64,000 nt of DNA from an uncultured Rhodospirillaceae bacterium (GTDB lineage: Bacteria > Pseudomonadota > Alphaproteobacteria > Rhodospirillales > Magnetospirillaceae): positions 62,001 through 126,000 of the forward strand of contig CAIUSV010000068.1 of assembly GCA_903901915.1 (NCBI GenBank), written 5' to 3'. Below are positions 38,787 through 48,043 of the stretch, piece after piece. Made by a program: the position numbers and the translations under genes. A model generated the notes under the pieces. The model was not told the DNA's origin and did not search any database. It saw nothing but the letters and a program-made list of their open reading frames with translations. Each line of letters starts with the position of its first letter. The first letter of the stretch is position 1.

Positions 38787-39017
38787 CTAGGTCTTGCCTT
38801 TGGGTTTGTCGCCCAGGGTCAGGATCGCCATGGCGATCAGCTTGGCCCGGTCCTCGGGGGATAGGCCGTGGAAGATCTTACGCTTTGAGCGATGGATCTC
38901 CATGGCCTGCTCCAGCAGCCGGGCGCGCTCGGGGGTTGGTGCCGCCTTGGCCGCCCCCTTGGCGGGCGCCTTGGGCGTCTTGCCGGTGCGAAACATGCCC
39001 TTGAGAAACCCGAACAC
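38787..39017 (-). CDS. Small basic helical protein, paralogue of its upstream neighbour
   Basis: A 76-residue protein of unknown function: a short hydrophobic start (MFGFLKGMFRTG), an Ala/Lys/Pro linker, then two amphipathic helices (LLEQAMEIHRSKRKIFHGLS and EDRAKLIAMAILTLG). The second half aligns with the next gene upstream (39,047-39,346), which has AIHRARQSVLAELSDEERAK in the same place, so the pair arose by duplication. It lies 7 nt before meaB. Confidence 0.7.
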   Translation of the reverse strand: MFGFLKGMFRTGKTPKAPAKGAAKAAPTPERARLLEQAMEIHRSKRKIFHGLSPEDRAKLIAMAILTLGDKPKGKT

Positions 39018-39046
39018 CCAACCCTCCTCTCATCCGCCTACCGGAC

Positions 39047-39346
39047 TCAGCCGCCAAGCAGCGCCCTGGTCGCCACCCGTCGCAGCTTGGCCCGTTCCTC
39101 GTCGCTGAGCTCCGCCAGCACCGACTGCCGGGCGCGGTGAATGGCCTGGGCGGCGCGGATCAGCTGCGCCTTCTCGGGCGGCAGCCGGGCCATGCGTGCC
39201 TCGGCCTCGGCCAGGGCGGTGGCGGCGTCGCGCTCGCGCGGTGGCGGGGGTGGTGCCGCCATGCGCGGGCGCATCGTCGCCGGCTCGCGCATCGGGGCGG
39301 TGGCGGCCGGTCGGTCGGGAAATAGTCTGCGCAGCCAGTCGAACAT
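39047..39346 (-). CDS. Small helical protein, paralogue of its downstream neighbour
   Basis: A 99-residue protein of unknown function. It begins MFDWLRRLFPDRP, an amphipathic stretch similar to the other member of the pair. A Pro-rich linker and helices follow (LIRAAQAIHRARQSVLAELS, then DEERAKLRRVATRALLGG). Both paralogues share the order of a hydrophobic N-terminal foot, flexible linker and helical hairpin. That could suit a small membrane-associated adaptor, but this is only inference. Confidence 0.7.
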   Translation of the reverse strand: MFDWLRRLFPDRPAATAPMREPATMRPRMAAPPPPPRERDAATALAEAEARMARLPPEKAQLIRAAQAIHRARQSVLAELSDEERAKLRRVATRALLGG

Positions 39347-39369
39347 GACGCCATGCTACCCCAAAGTGC

Positions 39370-40866
39370 TCAACCGAGGTAGCGCTGCCGCAGATGCCGC
39401 TCGAACACCGCCGGGTCGAGTGGCCGACCGGTGGCGGCGGTGATCAGCTCTCGGGTCGACAGCAGTGATCCCTTGCCGTGAACGTTTGTCCGCAGCCAGG
39501 CCAGCAGCGGCGAGAAATCGCCGCGTCCGATGCCGGGCAGGATATCGGGGACGGCGCCGGTGGCGGCGTCGAACAACTGGGCGGCGGTCATGGCGCCCAG
39601 GGTATAGGTGGGGAAATAGCCCCAAGACCCGCCGTACCAGTGGATATCTTGCAGGCACCCCAGGCGATGGTCGGGAGGGGAGATGCCCAGCAGCCGGGCA
39701 TAGCCTTCGTTCCAGGCGGCGGGCAGGTCGGCGGGCTTCATGTCGCCTTGGATCAGCGCTTTTTCCAGTCGGTAGCGAATGATGACGTGGGCGGGATAGG
39801 TGACTTCGTCGGCCTCGACCCGGATGAAGCCGCGTTCGACGCCGATGCTCCGGCGGAAAAGATTGTCGGCCTCCCATGCCGGCCCTTCCGCTCCGAACGT
39901 CTGCCGAATCGTCGGCGCCGCGAACATCATGAAATCGCGCGATCGGCAGGCCTGCATCTCCATCAGCAGCGATTGGGACTCGTGCATCACCATGCCGCGG
40001 GCGCGGCCGACCGGCTGCGACCGCCAGCGGCCGCCGGGCAGGCCGAACTCATAGAGGGCGTGCCCGGTTTCGTGCAGTACCCCCATCAGCGCCGAGGCGA
40101 AATCGTCCTCGTCGTACCGGGTGGTGATGCGGGTGTCGGCGGGATAGCCGCCGCAGAACGGGTGGTGCGACACGTCCAGGCGGCCGTGGCGGAAGTCGAA
40201 GCCCAGCACCGCCATCATGCGCAGGCCGAGCGCCTTCTGCCGATCGGCGGGAAAGGGGCCGGGCGGCGCCAGGGGCACCGGCCGACGGGCCTGCGCCTCC
40301 AGCACATCGCCGATGAAGCCGGGAAGAAACGAGTCCAGGTGGTCGAACACCGGGTCGATGTCGGCGGCGCGGCCGTCCGGCTCGTACTGATCGAGCAGGG
40401 CGTCATAGACCGCAAGCCCCAACCGCTCGGCCTTGATGCCGCCGACGTCGCGGACCCGCGCCAGCAGTTCGCTCAGGCTTGGCAACACCTGGGCGAAGTC
40501 GCCGGCGGGGCGGGCCTGACGCCAGATCATCTCGCAGGTGGATTCTGCCCGCGCCAAGGCGGCGACCAGATCCGCCGGCAGGGAACTGGCATGGACCCAG
40601 TCGCGCCGCATCTCGCGCAGGTTGGCGCTCTCCCACGGGTCCGTCGGTTCGGCCTCGGCGGCGGCCAACAGGTCGGCGACCTCGGGGGCGGTGATGGTTT
40701 CGTGGACGATGCCCTTCAGAGCGGCCAACTGTTCGGCCCGGGCCTCGGCGCCACCGTCGGGCATCATGGCCGCCATGTCCCAGTGCAGGACCGACAATGC
40801 CTCGCCGATGGTGGCGGCCTTGCGGAAGATCGCTTCCAGACGGGAATAGGCGGAAGTCTCGGTCAT
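39370..40866 (-). CDS. M32 family carboxypeptidase (thermostable carboxypeptidase Taq type)
   Basis: Zinc metallocarboxypeptidase of 498 residues, the usual M32 size. It shows LSVLHWDMAAMMPDGG near the start, the DTRITTRYDEDDF stretch, and the zinc site GVLHETGHALYEFG with HExxH-type HETGH. MHESQSLLMEM carries the third-ligand glutamate, and IRVEADEVTYPAHVIIRYRL is present. All these blocks define M32. It is cytoplasmic and probably acts in peptide turnover. It is divergent from elbB across 110 bp. Confidence 0.94.
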   Translation of the reverse strand: MTETSAYSRLEAIFRKAATIGEALSVLHWDMAAMMPDGGAEARAEQLAALKGIVHETITAPEVADLLAAAEAEPTDPWESANLREMRRDWVHASSLPADLVAALARAESTCEMIWRQARPAGDFAQVLPSLSELLARVRDVGGIKAERLGLAVYDALLDQYEPDGRAADIDPVFDHLDSFLPGFIGDVLEAQARRPVPLAPPGPFPADRQKALGLRMMAVLGFDFRHGRLDVSHHPFCGGYPADTRITTRYDEDDFASALMGVLHETGHALYEFGLPGGRWRSQPVGRARGMVMHESQSLLMEMQACRSRDFMMFAAPTIRQTFGAEGPAWEADNLFRRSIGVERGFIRVEADEVTYPAHVIIRYRLEKALIQGDMKPADLPAAWNEGYARLLGISPPDHRLGCLQDIHWYGGSWGYFPTYTLGAMTAAQLFDAATGAVPDILPGIGRGDFSPLLAWLRTNVHGKGSLLSTRELITAATGRPLDPAVFERHLRQRYLG

Positions 40867-40976
40867 GGGGGCGGCATCCCTGCGACGATACGGATCGGGC
40901 GCGAACGATAGACCATGGCCCGGCCCCGAGGGAATCGGTTATTCTGTCGCCTGCCCGTGTTGCAAAGGAGCCCGTC

Positions 40977-41642
40977 ATGACCGCCAAACCGAAATTCGCC
41001 GTGGTGCTGTCCGGCTGTGGTGTCTATGACGGCTCGGAAATCCACGAGGCGGTGTTGACCCTGCTGGCCATCGACCGCCACGGCGGCAGCTATCAGTGCT
41101 TCGCCCCCGACCGGCCCCAGATGCATGTGGTCGATCACCTGTCCGGCCAGCCGACCGAAGAAAGTCGCAACGTCTTGGTGGAATCCGCCCGCATCGCCCG
41201 TGGCAACATTCGCGACCTCGCCACGTTCGATGCCGCTGAATTCGATGTCTTGGTGTTTCCCGGTGGTTTCGGCGCCGCCAAGAACCTGTGCGGCTTCGCC
41301 GTTGAAGGGCCGGACTGTGCCGTCGATCCCGCCACTGCCAAGGCGGTCAAGGCCATGGCGGCGGCGGGCAAGCCCATCGGGGCGCTGTGTATCGCCCCGG
41401 CTTTGTTGGCGAAAATTATCGGCGGCGGCGTCGATGTCACCATCGGTGACGATGCCGAAACTGCCCGGGCCATCGATAGCATGGGCGCCCACCACCAGGT
41501 CGCCGGCCACGGCCAGGTGGTGGTGGACAAGAAGCGCAAGGTGGCAACTTCGCCTTGCTACATGCTGGACTCTACCATCGCCCAGATCGCCGACGGGGCT
41601 GACAATACCGTCAAGGCTCTGCTCGGCCTGATCGGAACCTGA
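40977..41642 (+). CDS. elbB: Isoprenoid biosynthesis glyoxalase ElbB
   Basis: DJ-1/PfpI-superfamily protein of 221 residues. It has FAVVLSGCGVYDGSEIHEAV, typical of ElbB, VFPGGFGAAKNLCGFAVEG, the nucleophile-elbow cysteine in IGALCIAPALLA, and THE C-terminal block VVDKKRKVATSPCYML. E. coli ElbB has weak glyoxalase activity and was linked to isoprenoid output; its true role is unknown. AAAGGAG precedes the ATG at 40977. Confidence 0.93.
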   Translation: MTAKPKFAVVLSGCGVYDGSEIHEAVLTLLAIDRHGGSYQCFAPDRPQMHVVDHLSGQPTEESRNVLVESARIARGNIRDLATFDAAEFDVLVFPGGFGAAKNLCGFAVEGPDCAVDPATAKAVKAMAAAGKPIGALCIAPALLAKIIGGGVDVTIGDDAETARAIDSMGAHHQVAGHGQVVVDKKRKVATSPCYMLDSTIAQIADGADNTVKALLGLIGT

Positions 41643-41707
41643 CCGGCAAGAGCATCGAGACGGGCTTGCACTCGACGCCGTCAACCCCTATAAATTCGCC
41701 ACCCGGC

Positions 41708-41781
41708 GCGGGTGTAGCTCAATGGTAGAGCAGAAGCTTCCCAAGCTTACGACGAGGGTTCGATTCCCTTCACCCGCTCCA
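41708..41781 (+). tRNA. tRNA-Gly (anticodon CCC)
   Basis: A complete cloverleaf: acceptor GCGGGTG / CACCCGC, D-arm TAGCTCAATGGTAGAGC, anticodon loop TTCCCAA and T-loop GGTTCGATTCC. The 3' CCA is encoded. It lies 66 bp after elbB, and a transposase remnant begins about 100 bp downstream. Confidence 0.97.
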
Positions 41782-41887
41782 ACAAAATACCCGTAAATTC
41801 AACGAGTTGGCGTCGACCGAAAGGTTGGGCGCTTTGTTTATTTCGGGATTTGTAAGGCCCTTGTAAGTCAGTAAAGGGGATCAAGGG

Positions 41888-42213
41888 GGACTGGCCGGGA
41901 AGCACCAGGGCGTATTGCCCGGCGCCTCGCGTGGCTGGAATGGGCACTCCTACCTGCGCCACCTCCCGGTCGTCGACGCCCCACTGCCGTCGTCCGCTAC
42001 ACCCGGCGCAAAGCCACCACCGTCAGCGGATGGGCCAATCAACTCCTGGAACGCAAACCCGCACGCTTCGTTACGGTGGCGATCGCCAACAAGGTCGCCA
42101 GGATCGTCCGGGCCATCATGATGCGGGAAGAGACCTATCGCTGGAACCCATCGGCGCCAGAGGTTACCGCGACAGGCATAACCAGTTTGGGCAGGAGAGA
42201 ACGACACGCCTGA
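41888..42213 (+). pseudogene. Decayed IS110-type transposase C-terminus
   Basis: Two adjacent frames together resemble the C-terminal (IS116/IS110/IS902) part of an IS110-family transposase. The first is GWNGHSYLRHLPVVDA, matching the usual ...YLRxLLVVGA block. After a frameshift near 41,985 comes AVVRYTRRKATTVSGWANQL, then LERKPARFVTVAIANKVARI. This in turn leads to VRAIMMREETYR before the stop at 42,211. The N-terminal catalytic part is missing. The rest of the gap (41,782-41,887 and 42,214-42,503) holds nothing else I can name. Confidence 0.7.
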
Positions 42214-42503
42214 TGATGATCAGGTCAAGCCGGGGGTGTCGGGACAACCCGCGTGATTCAACCCGCGCAACCGCGCGGCAATTTGATTGGGAACCGATCC
42301 ATCGACACCATCATGGCCCGCGGCCCTCATGGCGTGTCTTGTCGGCCGGACACATGATTGAACCTGACCCGAGCATTATCTGCCGTCGGAAACTTCTTGC
42401 CCAACGGGGCCGTCCACACACGAATCAGAATACGGAGTCTTTGGGGATCCCCTTTCGGTTCAGTCCGCTCTCTCCCGAATGCTTGTTGCCCCCTCCCCGG
42501 AGA

Positions 42504-43952
42504 TCATGCCGGCTTGCGCTTGCGCCCCAGCATCAGGCCGACATTGCGGTAGGCCAGCAGGAAGGCGGACTTCAGGTCCAGTTGTTCCGAGCGGACGAAA
42601 TTGATGAAATAGACGCCCATGAAAACCAGAGAAAACAGGAAATTGGGTTTACGGCGAGACATCCAGCGGACCAACGGCAGCAGCGGCGGGCAATAGACCG
42701 CCAGCTGGAACAGCTTGTGGACGTTGGTGATCTCGGCGGCATTGCACAAGCCGTCGTTGATGGTGGCGGAAGAATGGAATGACGTCGCCAGATGGTCTGG
42801 ATCGAAATCCGCAGCCAGATAGCCCTTTTCGATGCAGTATTGCGCCAGTTCCGTTCCTGGATAGGGATGGAAGATCGAACACCAGGGATAGGACGTGCCG
42901 ATTTCGATATTCAGCCGGATGGTATCGAAGACATCATCCATGGACTGCTCGGGAATGCCGACCATGTTGTAGGTGAAGAACTTGATGCCGTACTTGCGTA
43001 ACAGCGCCGCCGTCTGGTGGATATGCTTGTCGGTGATTTTCTTGCGCAGCACCTTTTCCCGCAACTCTTCGTTGGCGGTTTCGATGGCGAAAGACACGGT
43101 GACGCAACCGGCGTCCTTCAGGGCGGCAATGAACTCTTCATTGGTCGTGTTGGCACGCACCCGGCAGAGGAACGGTAGTCCGACACGTTCCTTGTATATT
43201 TTCAGGAAGGTTCGCGCCCACCCCTTCTGTATTCCAAACGTATCGTCGAAGAAATATACGGTACGCATTCCGTACTTTTTCTTCACGTCCAGAATCTCTT
43301 CGATGACGTGCTCGGGCGAGCGCATGCGGACAAACTTGCCCTTGTCGTCATAGATGTCGCGAATGGTCTTGTTGTAGCAGAAGGTGCAGTCATAGGGACA
43401 GCCGCGCCCGGTCATGAACGACTTGGTCGGATAGGTCCGGAAGAAGTCATAGCGGTAATAGATATCGCGATCGGGAAACGGCTGTTCGTCCAGCGATCCC
43501 AGGACCCTTACGGGGTTACGGTGAATGACCCCGCCGGCATCCTTGACATGCAGGTTGGCGATGTCGGTCGGCCGCTCGCCGCGGTCGATGGCGTTGGCCA
43601 GATCGACCATGGGAAACTCGCCCTCGCCGACGCAGACGGCATCAATGTCCGCCTTGGTCAGGATGTCGGGAAAGAAGGTCGGGTGTGGACCGCCGTAGAT
43701 GATGTAGGGACGCTGGGGCAGGTCGAGGGCGCGGATCTTGCCGACCACGTCGTTGGCCCACAGGTGCAGGCCGGACATCAGCGAGAAGGCAATGATATCG
43801 GGCTTTTCGCGACGGATGATCGGCTCGAACTCGGCCATGCTGTCGCCGACCACCACCATGGTCTGATGACCGGCGTGTTTCAGGCAACCCGAGATCACCA
43901 TGACGCCGACGTATTCGTACCAAAGATTCTGGAGAAAAAGAACCTTTGCCAT
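42504..43952 (-). CDS. B12-binding radical SAM protein
   Basis: A 482-residue class B radical SAM enzyme. An N-terminal cobalamin-binding Rossmann domain (about 1-140; GVMVISGCLKHAGHQTMVVV, then FSLMSGLHLWANDVVGKI) leads to the cluster motif GRGCPYDCTFCYNK (CX3CX2C), then a SAM-binding barrel (VYFFDDTFGIQKGW; VSFAIETANEELREKVLRK). The C-terminus has a hydrophobic helix and a basic tail. Enzymes of this type methylate unactivated carbons or rearrange backbones. It is last in a four-gene minus-strand set with sugar-modifying enzymes, so the substrate may be a surface glycan or lipid; this is inferred. ATG at 43950-43952 chosen. Confidence 0.85.
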   Translation of the reverse strand: MAKVLFLQNLWYEYVGVMVISGCLKHAGHQTMVVVGDSMAEFEPIIRREKPDIIAFSLMSGLHLWANDVVGKIRALDLPQRPYIIYGGPHPTFFPDILTKADIDAVCVGEGEFPMVDLANAIDRGERPTDIANLHVKDAGGVIHRNPVRVLGSLDEQPFPDRDIYYRYDFFRTYPTKSFMTGRGCPYDCTFCYNKTIRDIYDDKGKFVRMRSPEHVIEEILDVKKKYGMRTVYFFDDTFGIQKGWARTFLKIYKERVGLPFLCRVRANTTNEEFIAALKDAGCVTVSFAIETANEELREKVLRKKITDKHIHQTAALLRKYGIKFFTYNMVGIPEQSMDDVFDTIRLNIEIGTSYPWCSIFHPYPGTELAQYCIEKGYLAADFDPDHLATSFHSSATINDGLCNAAEITNVHKLFQLAVYCPPLLPLVRWMSRRKPNFLFSLVFMGVYFINFVRSEQLDLKSAFLLAYRNVGLMLGRKRKPA

Positions 43953-43963
43953 GGGGCGGAATC

Positions 43964-44944
43964 CTAAACTGGGGGGGCGTTCACCGGTCGCGGTGGGACG
44001 GCATGGCTGGAGAAATAGGTAGCCTCCATCCAATCGACAACGGTTTTCAGTCCTTGACGGATGGGAGTCCGGTGCAGGCCCGGCACCAGCCGGCGCAATC
44101 GGGACACATCCAGCACTTTTTCCCGGGCGCCGACATAACGGGTGGTGTCGTATTCGATGACGTCGGCATCGACACCGGCAACCTCGCAGATCAAGCCGGC
44201 GAAATCGCGGATGCTGTGGTCCTCGCCGGCCCCGATATTGACCACGTCGTTTTCAGTGGCGACAACCAGCGCCAGCATGTCGGCGACGAAATCATCCACC
44301 AGCACCAGTTCGCGCCGTTGCAGCCCGTCGCCCCACAGGACGATCCGGTCGCCATTGTGCTTGTGGGCGAGGATCTTGCGCACCAGGTCGAAAATGAAGT
44401 GGGGCTGCTTCTTGCCCAATTGATAACCGGGGCCGTACAGGGTGGAGGGAACCACCGTCAGGTATTTCATGCCGAACTGCTTGGCCAGGCTCATCTGACC
44501 GATCAGCAGCATGCGTTTGGTCATGGCGTAGGTGAAAAGGTCGGCGATGGGTTCGCCCACCAGATAGTTCTCCTCGCGCAGATCGCGCCCGACTTCATAG
44601 GTGCAGCTGGTGCCGGTTGAAATCAGCTTGGCCTGGGGCTGGCGCGCGGTCCACCAGTTCAGGACGGTAGTATTGATCTGCTGATTGATCAGCCATTGCT
44701 CGCCGGGGTGATACAGGCAGAAATCCCCGGCCTGGGTCCAGGCCGCCAGATGGATGACGTGGGAATAAGACCGGTCGGGAAAACGATCGAGCGCGGTGGG
44801 GTCGCGCAGGTCGGCATCGGCCGACGACAACGCCACCACGTCGGCGCCGCAGGCGCGCAACGCCGGAACCAGGGCGCGGCCGAGAAAACCGCTGCCGCCG
44901 GTGATCAGGACCTTGGAGCGGGAATCGATGGGATCTGACGTCAT
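43964..44944 (-). CDS. NAD-dependent epimerase/dehydratase (GDP-fucose synthase-like)
   Basis: Extended short-chain dehydrogenase of 326 residues. It has the nucleotide motif VLITGGSGFLGRALVPAL, then DADLRDP, the active-site region STGTSCTYEVG and catalytic YAMTK. VVPSTLYGPGYQLG and WGDGLQRRELVLVDDFVADM follow. The last two blocks resemble GDP-L-fucose synthases and related NDP-sugar epimerase-reductases. ATG at 42-44 of 44,900 (44942-44944) gives MTSDPIDSRSKV. It is 11 nt ahead of the radical SAM gene. The sugar cannot be predicted. Confidence 0.85.
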   Translation of the reverse strand: MTSDPIDSRSKVLITGGSGFLGRALVPALRACGADVVALSSADADLRDPTALDRFPDRSYSHVIHLAAWTQAGDFCLYHPGEQWLINQQINTTVLNWWTARQPQAKLISTGTSCTYEVGRDLREENYLVGEPIADLFTYAMTKRMLLIGQMSLAKQFGMKYLTVVPSTLYGPGYQLGKKQPHFIFDLVRKILAHKHNGDRIVLWGDGLQRRELVLVDDFVADMLALVVATENDVVNIGAGEDHSIRDFAGLICEVAGVDADVIEYDTTRYVGAREKVLDVSRLRRLVPGLHRTPIRQGLKTVVDWMEATYFSSHAVPPRPVNAPPV

Positions 44945-44972
44945 GGTGCGAACCGAGGGAGCATGGCGGCCA

Positions 44973-46184
44973 TCAAACCACGGACACCGTGGGAATTGGA
45001 ATGATGATCTTGCCGCCCTTGGCACGGAAATCGACCAGCCGGGCCAGGATCTCGTCCTTGAAGTTCCAAGACAGCATCAGATAGACGTCGGGTGGCGCCA
45101 CCTCGTCCTGGTGCCAGACCGGAATGCGGGTGCCGGGAACCCAGGTGCCGACCTTCAGCCGGTTGATTTCCACCGCGCACTCCAGATCCGTCTCGTCGAA
45201 TCCGCAATAATTGAGAATTGTCGAGCCCTTGACCGGGGCGCCCAGGGCATGGATACGCTTGCCCTCGGCCCGCAGGCCGCGCACCAGGGTGACCAACTCG
45301 TCGCGCAGGGCACCGGCCCGGGCGGCGAAATCGGCATAGATCGCCGGCTGGTCCAGTTTCAACTCGGCCTCTTCCGCCAGCATGGCGCGCAACGAGTCGG
45401 AATCCGCCCCGGGCCTGTCGGCATGGGTGATCCAGGCCAGGCAACTGCCACCGTGGATCGCCATCCGCCGGGCATCGACGATCTTGAGCCCGTGCCGCCG
45501 CAACAGATTGCCGAAGGAGGTCAGGGAATAATAGGTCAGATGCTCGTGATAGATCTGGTCGAAGGCGCACAACCGGATCATGTCGGGCAGATAAATGAAC
45601 TCGGCGACGACGAAACCGTCACGCGCCAGCAGATCGGAAATGCCGGCGAAGGCCGAATGCAATTCCTCGAGATGAAAGAAGATGCCGGAACCGTGAATAA
45701 GCTTGGCCGGGCCGCGGCTCGCCAGAATCTCCGACGCCGACTCGCGATTAAAGAAGGTGTTGACGGTGGTCACGCCGGCCTGTTCGGCCAATTGGGCCTG
45801 CCGGAAGCCGGACTCCACATTCAGGACGTTGGCCCCCCTCTGCTGAAGCTGCAACAGAAAGGTGCCGTCGTTGCCTCCCACGTCCAGGGCGTAATCGGTC
45901 GGGCCGAACGCCACCCGTGCAACGATCTCGTCGGCGACATGGCCGAAATGATCGCGCAGCGACCGGGTGGTCCCGGAGACATATTGGTGATCGACGAACA
46001 TGACCTCTTTCGGCACGGTATGACCGATCTGGGCCATGGAGCAGTCCCGGCAGACGAACAGCTCAAGCGGGTGGCGCGGAACGTCGCCCGGGGTTCCGAT
46101 CGGAACGAAATGGTTGCCCCACGGTTGTGATCCGAGATCGAGAACCAGTTCCAGGCGGGTCGAGTCGCAGCAACGGCATTTCAT
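44973..46184 (-). CDS. Sugar C-methyltransferase-type protein (zinc-binding N-terminus, SAM domain)
   Basis: A 403-residue protein with the three-part layout of NDP-sugar C-methyltransferases. An N-terminal four-Cys zinc-binding domain (CRCCDS and CRDCSMAQIG) is followed by a SAM Rossmann domain (YALDVGGNDGTFLLQLQQRG). The C-terminal domain (EFIYLPDMIRLCAFDQIYHE with its HEHLTYYSL, then IHALGAPVKGSTILNYCGF) is typical of this class. These enzymes make branched deoxysugars in lipopolysaccharide or antibiotics. An in-frame TTG at 46208 is possible, but ATG at 46182-46184 matches family N-termini better. Confidence 0.87.
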   Translation of the reverse strand: MKCRCCDSTRLELVLDLGSQPWGNHFVPIGTPGDVPRHPLELFVCRDCSMAQIGHTVPKEVMFVDHQYVSGTTRSLRDHFGHVADEIVARVAFGPTDYALDVGGNDGTFLLQLQQRGANVLNVESGFRQAQLAEQAGVTTVNTFFNRESASEILASRGPAKLIHGSGIFFHLEELHSAFAGISDLLARDGFVVAEFIYLPDMIRLCAFDQIYHEHLTYYSLTSFGNLLRRHGLKIVDARRMAIHGGSCLAWITHADRPGADSDSLRAMLAEEAELKLDQPAIYADFAARAGALRDELVTLVRGLRAEGKRIHALGAPVKGSTILNYCGFDETDLECAVEINRLKVGTWVPGTRIPVWHQDEVAPPDVYLMLSWNFKDEILARLVDFRAKGGKIIIPIPTVSVV

Positions 46185-46204
46185 CTGAACACCCACTTCT
46201 CTCT

Positions 46205-48043
46205 TCAAGATCCGGATCGATAGATCGTTACAGTCTTACCCATCCTGCTGGTAAAAAACGAGCTGGAAAGTGTGCCGATTTCCGTGAAGGACCCCGGGAA
46301 GTTTAAATGATGATCCTTGGACAGGCACGACCTGATGGTTTCATTGACCGCGACATTGCTGACCAATATGACCCTCTCCCCAGGCTTAAGGGGATTTCGG
46401 GCCAGAAACCGGCAGGTCAGATCGTCGTTAAAAATGTCGCGGGTGGCTCCCGTGGTTTCGTCCCATTTCCCTTCCTGAGTCAGGACCTCGCCGAATGCCG
46501 GCAGTCCCGATAGCAGGACTTCTATGGGGAGAATATTGAGGTTCATCAGTCGATAACGCCCGCCGTCACGGGTTGCTTCCGTGATCAACCGGCGGAAATT
46601 CTCGGCATAGGCCTTCTGCTCCGTGGTTACAAGAAGACCTCTCACCTCGGGAATGCCGTCCATCGATTGGTACTCATGGCCACCGCCGATGATATCCGCC
46701 AAGTACGGCGCCTTGCGATACAGGGAAAGGATCCCGACCGGCTGAAGCCCGATCACCAGCAGCGACGCGACCATCGCCGCCGCCCAGACATCCCGGCATG
46801 GACGAGAGGCGATGATGGCCATCGCCGCTCCGACGAGAACCAGCCAGGGCGCAAGATTGTCGGCGGCAACCCATATCGCCGGGGTCATCGACCCCAATCC
46901 GCCGATCATCGGTACGATGATCAGACACGCCACCGGCAGCCAGCGCGCGGTACGCGCCAACCCCACGTCCGCGCCGGGCCGTCCCTGGACAGCAAACAAA
47001 AAACTCAGGATGCTGGACACCAGAAACCCCTGCATGTTGACGGATCCGGCGCGGTAATTTGAAATGCTTTGAGATACACAGGAAACGGCCAAAATCACAG
47101 CGAACAAGACTATGGATCTCTGGGATGGTCGCCTGAAACTCATGATGACAGGGATAATGAGAAGCGCCGACACAACTACACTTTTACTTCTTACTGCGTG
47201 CCACAGAAAGTCAGCAACCGCACCAAATTCCTTTCTTAGGTGAAACTTTAACGTCGTATAATTTCCAGAGACAGAGACAAGGATATCAACAGTCGAGAGA
47301 TATAGATTAAGGTCTCCGAAGATGGAGACCCACACCAGGCTGATTGCCGCGCCAGACCCAACGGCGGTGGCGATCCCGGCGATCTTGGCGGGCCAGCCAA
47401 GTTGAGGGGCTGCCAACGCCATCAGCAGACAGGCGACAGCGGCAGCCTCCACCCCCCCGATCAGCCGTCCGCCCACCAGGGAAAGGGCAATGCCGAATCC
47501 CGCCAGCCCGGCAGATCCGAAGTGGCGCGCCGATGGGGGGGCCGTGGCGAACAGCAAGGCCGCGCCCATCGCGATATTTATTCCAGCGCTATTCGCCTCG
47601 TAATACCCAAAGGTCGGATCTCTAAATACATACTTATATATTGCACCACATATGCCAAATCCAAAAATAGTAATAAGATTGGATTTAAGGCCAATCCTGT
47701 ATACTACGTAAGAGTTTACCCCAAGTGACAGAACAAAGGCGCCGAGCACCAGAACGGCAGTCGAGAACATCCGCAACGAGGCCGCATCGTGCTCGATCAA
47801 AGGTTTTAACGGGGAGGAAATCCAGGAAAATCCGCTTGGCAGCGACATTGAATCAGGGTGAAGTGCCGAATACGTAAAGAAGGCATCATCAAAAAATATT
47901 CCGTAGCGCAATGTGACAACGCATACAATTATGGATACCACCCCAGGAATGGCCCCAGCCGCATTCATGAGGGAGTTTATCCGTGTCAACTCTATGGTTC
48001 CGCCGGGACAAGTGCTATCCGCACTCGATATCTTAGGGGGCAT
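46205..48043 (-). CDS. Multispan membrane protein, GT-C glycosyltransferase-like
   Basis: A 612-residue polytopic protein with about ten hydrophobic segments followed by a soluble C-terminal domain of about 150 residues. Just after the first membrane helix is LRYGIFFDDAFFTYSAL, which resembles the first-loop DDAFxxxRY motif of GT-C polyprenyl-phosphate-sugar transferases. I do not recognise a specific family. It is the first gene of the leftward sugar set and probably works at the periplasmic face. Base composition drops sharply around 47,100-47,750 and 47,850-48,200, suggesting foreign origin. Start ATG 48041-48043 (TGGAG upstream) is preferred; ATG 47966-47968 is an alternative. Confidence 0.65.
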   Translation of the reverse strand: MPPKISSADSTCPGGTIELTRINSLMNAAGAIPGVVSIIVCVVTLRYGIFFDDAFFTYSALHPDSMSLPSGFSWISSPLKPLIEHDAASLRMFSTAVLVLGAFVLSLGVNSYVVYRIGLKSNLITIFGFGICGAIYKYVFRDPTFGYYEANSAGINIAMGAALLFATAPPSARHFGSAGLAGFGIALSLVGGRLIGGVEAAAVACLLMALAAPQLGWPAKIAGIATAVGSGAAISLVWVSIFGDLNLYLSTVDILVSVSGNYTTLKFHLRKEFGAVADFLWHAVRSKSVVVSALLIIPVIMSFRRPSQRSIVLFAVILAVSCVSQSISNYRAGSVNMQGFLVSSILSFLFAVQGRPGADVGLARTARWLPVACLIIVPMIGGLGSMTPAIWVAADNLAPWLVLVGAAMAIIASRPCRDVWAAAMVASLLVIGLQPVGILSLYRKAPYLADIIGGGHEYQSMDGIPEVRGLLVTTEQKAYAENFRRLITEATRDGGRYRLMNLNILPIEVLLSGLPAFGEVLTQEGKWDETTGATRDIFNDDLTCRFLARNPLKPGERVILVSNVAVNETIRSCLSKDHHLNFPGSFTEIGTLSSSFFTSRMGKTVTIYRSGS

